DNA from: an uncultured Sutterella sp.
GTDB lineage: Bacteria; Pseudomonadota; Gammaproteobacteria; Burkholderiales; Burkholderiaceae_F
DNA length: 15,347 nt
Assembly (NCBI GenBank): GCA_900770335.1
Contig: CAAGKD010000083.1
Span: 1 to 15,347 of the forward strand
Direction: 5' to 3'
A program made the position numbers and the translations under genes. Under the pieces are notes generated by a model. That model made no database searches. It had not been told where the DNA came from and was given only the letters and a program-made list of their open reading frames with translations. This document shows, in pieces, positions 15,259 through 15,347 of this stretch (positions within the stretch are counted from its first letter, which is position 1; each line of letters begins with the position of its first letter).

Positions 15259-15294
15259 CGTCTTCCGGGTGCCTCGAAGGCCTCTCGGAAGACG
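15259..15294 (+). other. Leader hairpin downstream of the right-end promoter
   Basis: CGTCTTCCG (15259-15267) pairs perfectly with CGGAAGACG (15286-15294), with a nested GCCT-CGA-AGGC (15271-15281). A further small dyad GAACG-AG-CGTTC precedes it at 15243-15254. There is no T run. From 15124 to the end of the window no coding sequence is seen. Confidence 0.55.
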
Positions 15295-15310
15295 TTGCAG
15301 ACCGATGCAG

Positions 15311-15335
15311 CCCCCCCCCCCCCCCCGCCCCCCCC
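15311..15335. repeat. Poly-C tract (C16-G-C8) near the window end
   Basis: Sixteen C bases (15311-15326), one G, then eight C bases (15328-15335). Such tracts are slippage-prone. Because it is 12 bases from the window end, its exact length may be unreliable. Confidence 0.8.
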
Positions 15336-15347
15336 GCGGCCCACCCC

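Noticed and set aside
15311..15335. Two-colour sequencer poly-G artefact
   Set aside because: At a right-hand contig end such an artefact should show as G on this strand, not C, and the run is broken by G and followed by other bases. Length error remains possible.
15162..15344. Minus-strand open frame with a poly-Gly start
   Set aside because: The Gly run is the complement of the poly-C tract and there is no ribosome binding site.

Overview
This is a GC-rich bacterial window (about two thirds G+C) that reads as chromosomal DNA of a betaproteobacterium, most likely Burkholderiales and plausibly the Sutterellaceae. The basis is the order tig-clpP-clpX-lon-hup, an alr-radA pair, and a Tat-exported flavin reductase paired with a small tetraheme cytochrome, a kind of periplasmic anaerobic respiration module common in Sutterella-like gut bacteria. 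The taxonomic call is inference from gene content and style; no marker gene such as 16S rRNA is present.

Left part (1-3149): the 3' end of alr (alanine racemase) overlaps radA by one base. After a terminator comes a stand-alone UreE-like protein with a roughly 90-residue tail made of Cys-Gly and poly-His blocks, then a strong terminator shared with a tRNA-Leu(UAG) gene on the opposite strand.

Middle accessory part (3220-7580): a small protein with two duplicated helix-turn-helix units converges on, and overlaps by 11 bases, a LysR-type regulator. The regulator is divergent from a respiratory pair: a Tat-dependent FAD_binding_2 reductase and a Sec-exported tetraheme c-type cytochrome. The divergent gap holds a perfect LysR-type box and a second inverted repeat of the same 7-7-7 layout. 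The gap between reductase and cytochrome is filled by two large hairpins. A short lipoprotein gene on the minus strand closes this part.

Right part (7671-15123): the proteostasis cluster tig, clpP, clpX and lon, followed by hup (HU) and tRNA-Val(UAC). The genes are separated by sizeable leaders with their own promoter-like signals. lon starts with TTG and has a very good heat-shock (sigma32) promoter match whose -35 box lies in the loop of a hairpin. The last 224 bases hold a promoter flanked by a 9-bp inverted repeat, a leader hairpin and a C16-G-C8 tract, leading to a gene beyond the window.

The most notable items are the UreE-like metal-tail protein, which has lost the conserved metal-binding His of the family, and the LysR-controlled reductase/cytochrome locus, which lacks the usual active-site His of fumarate reductases and therefore probably reduces something other than fumarate. 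I see no CRISPR array, prophage or complete insertion sequence.
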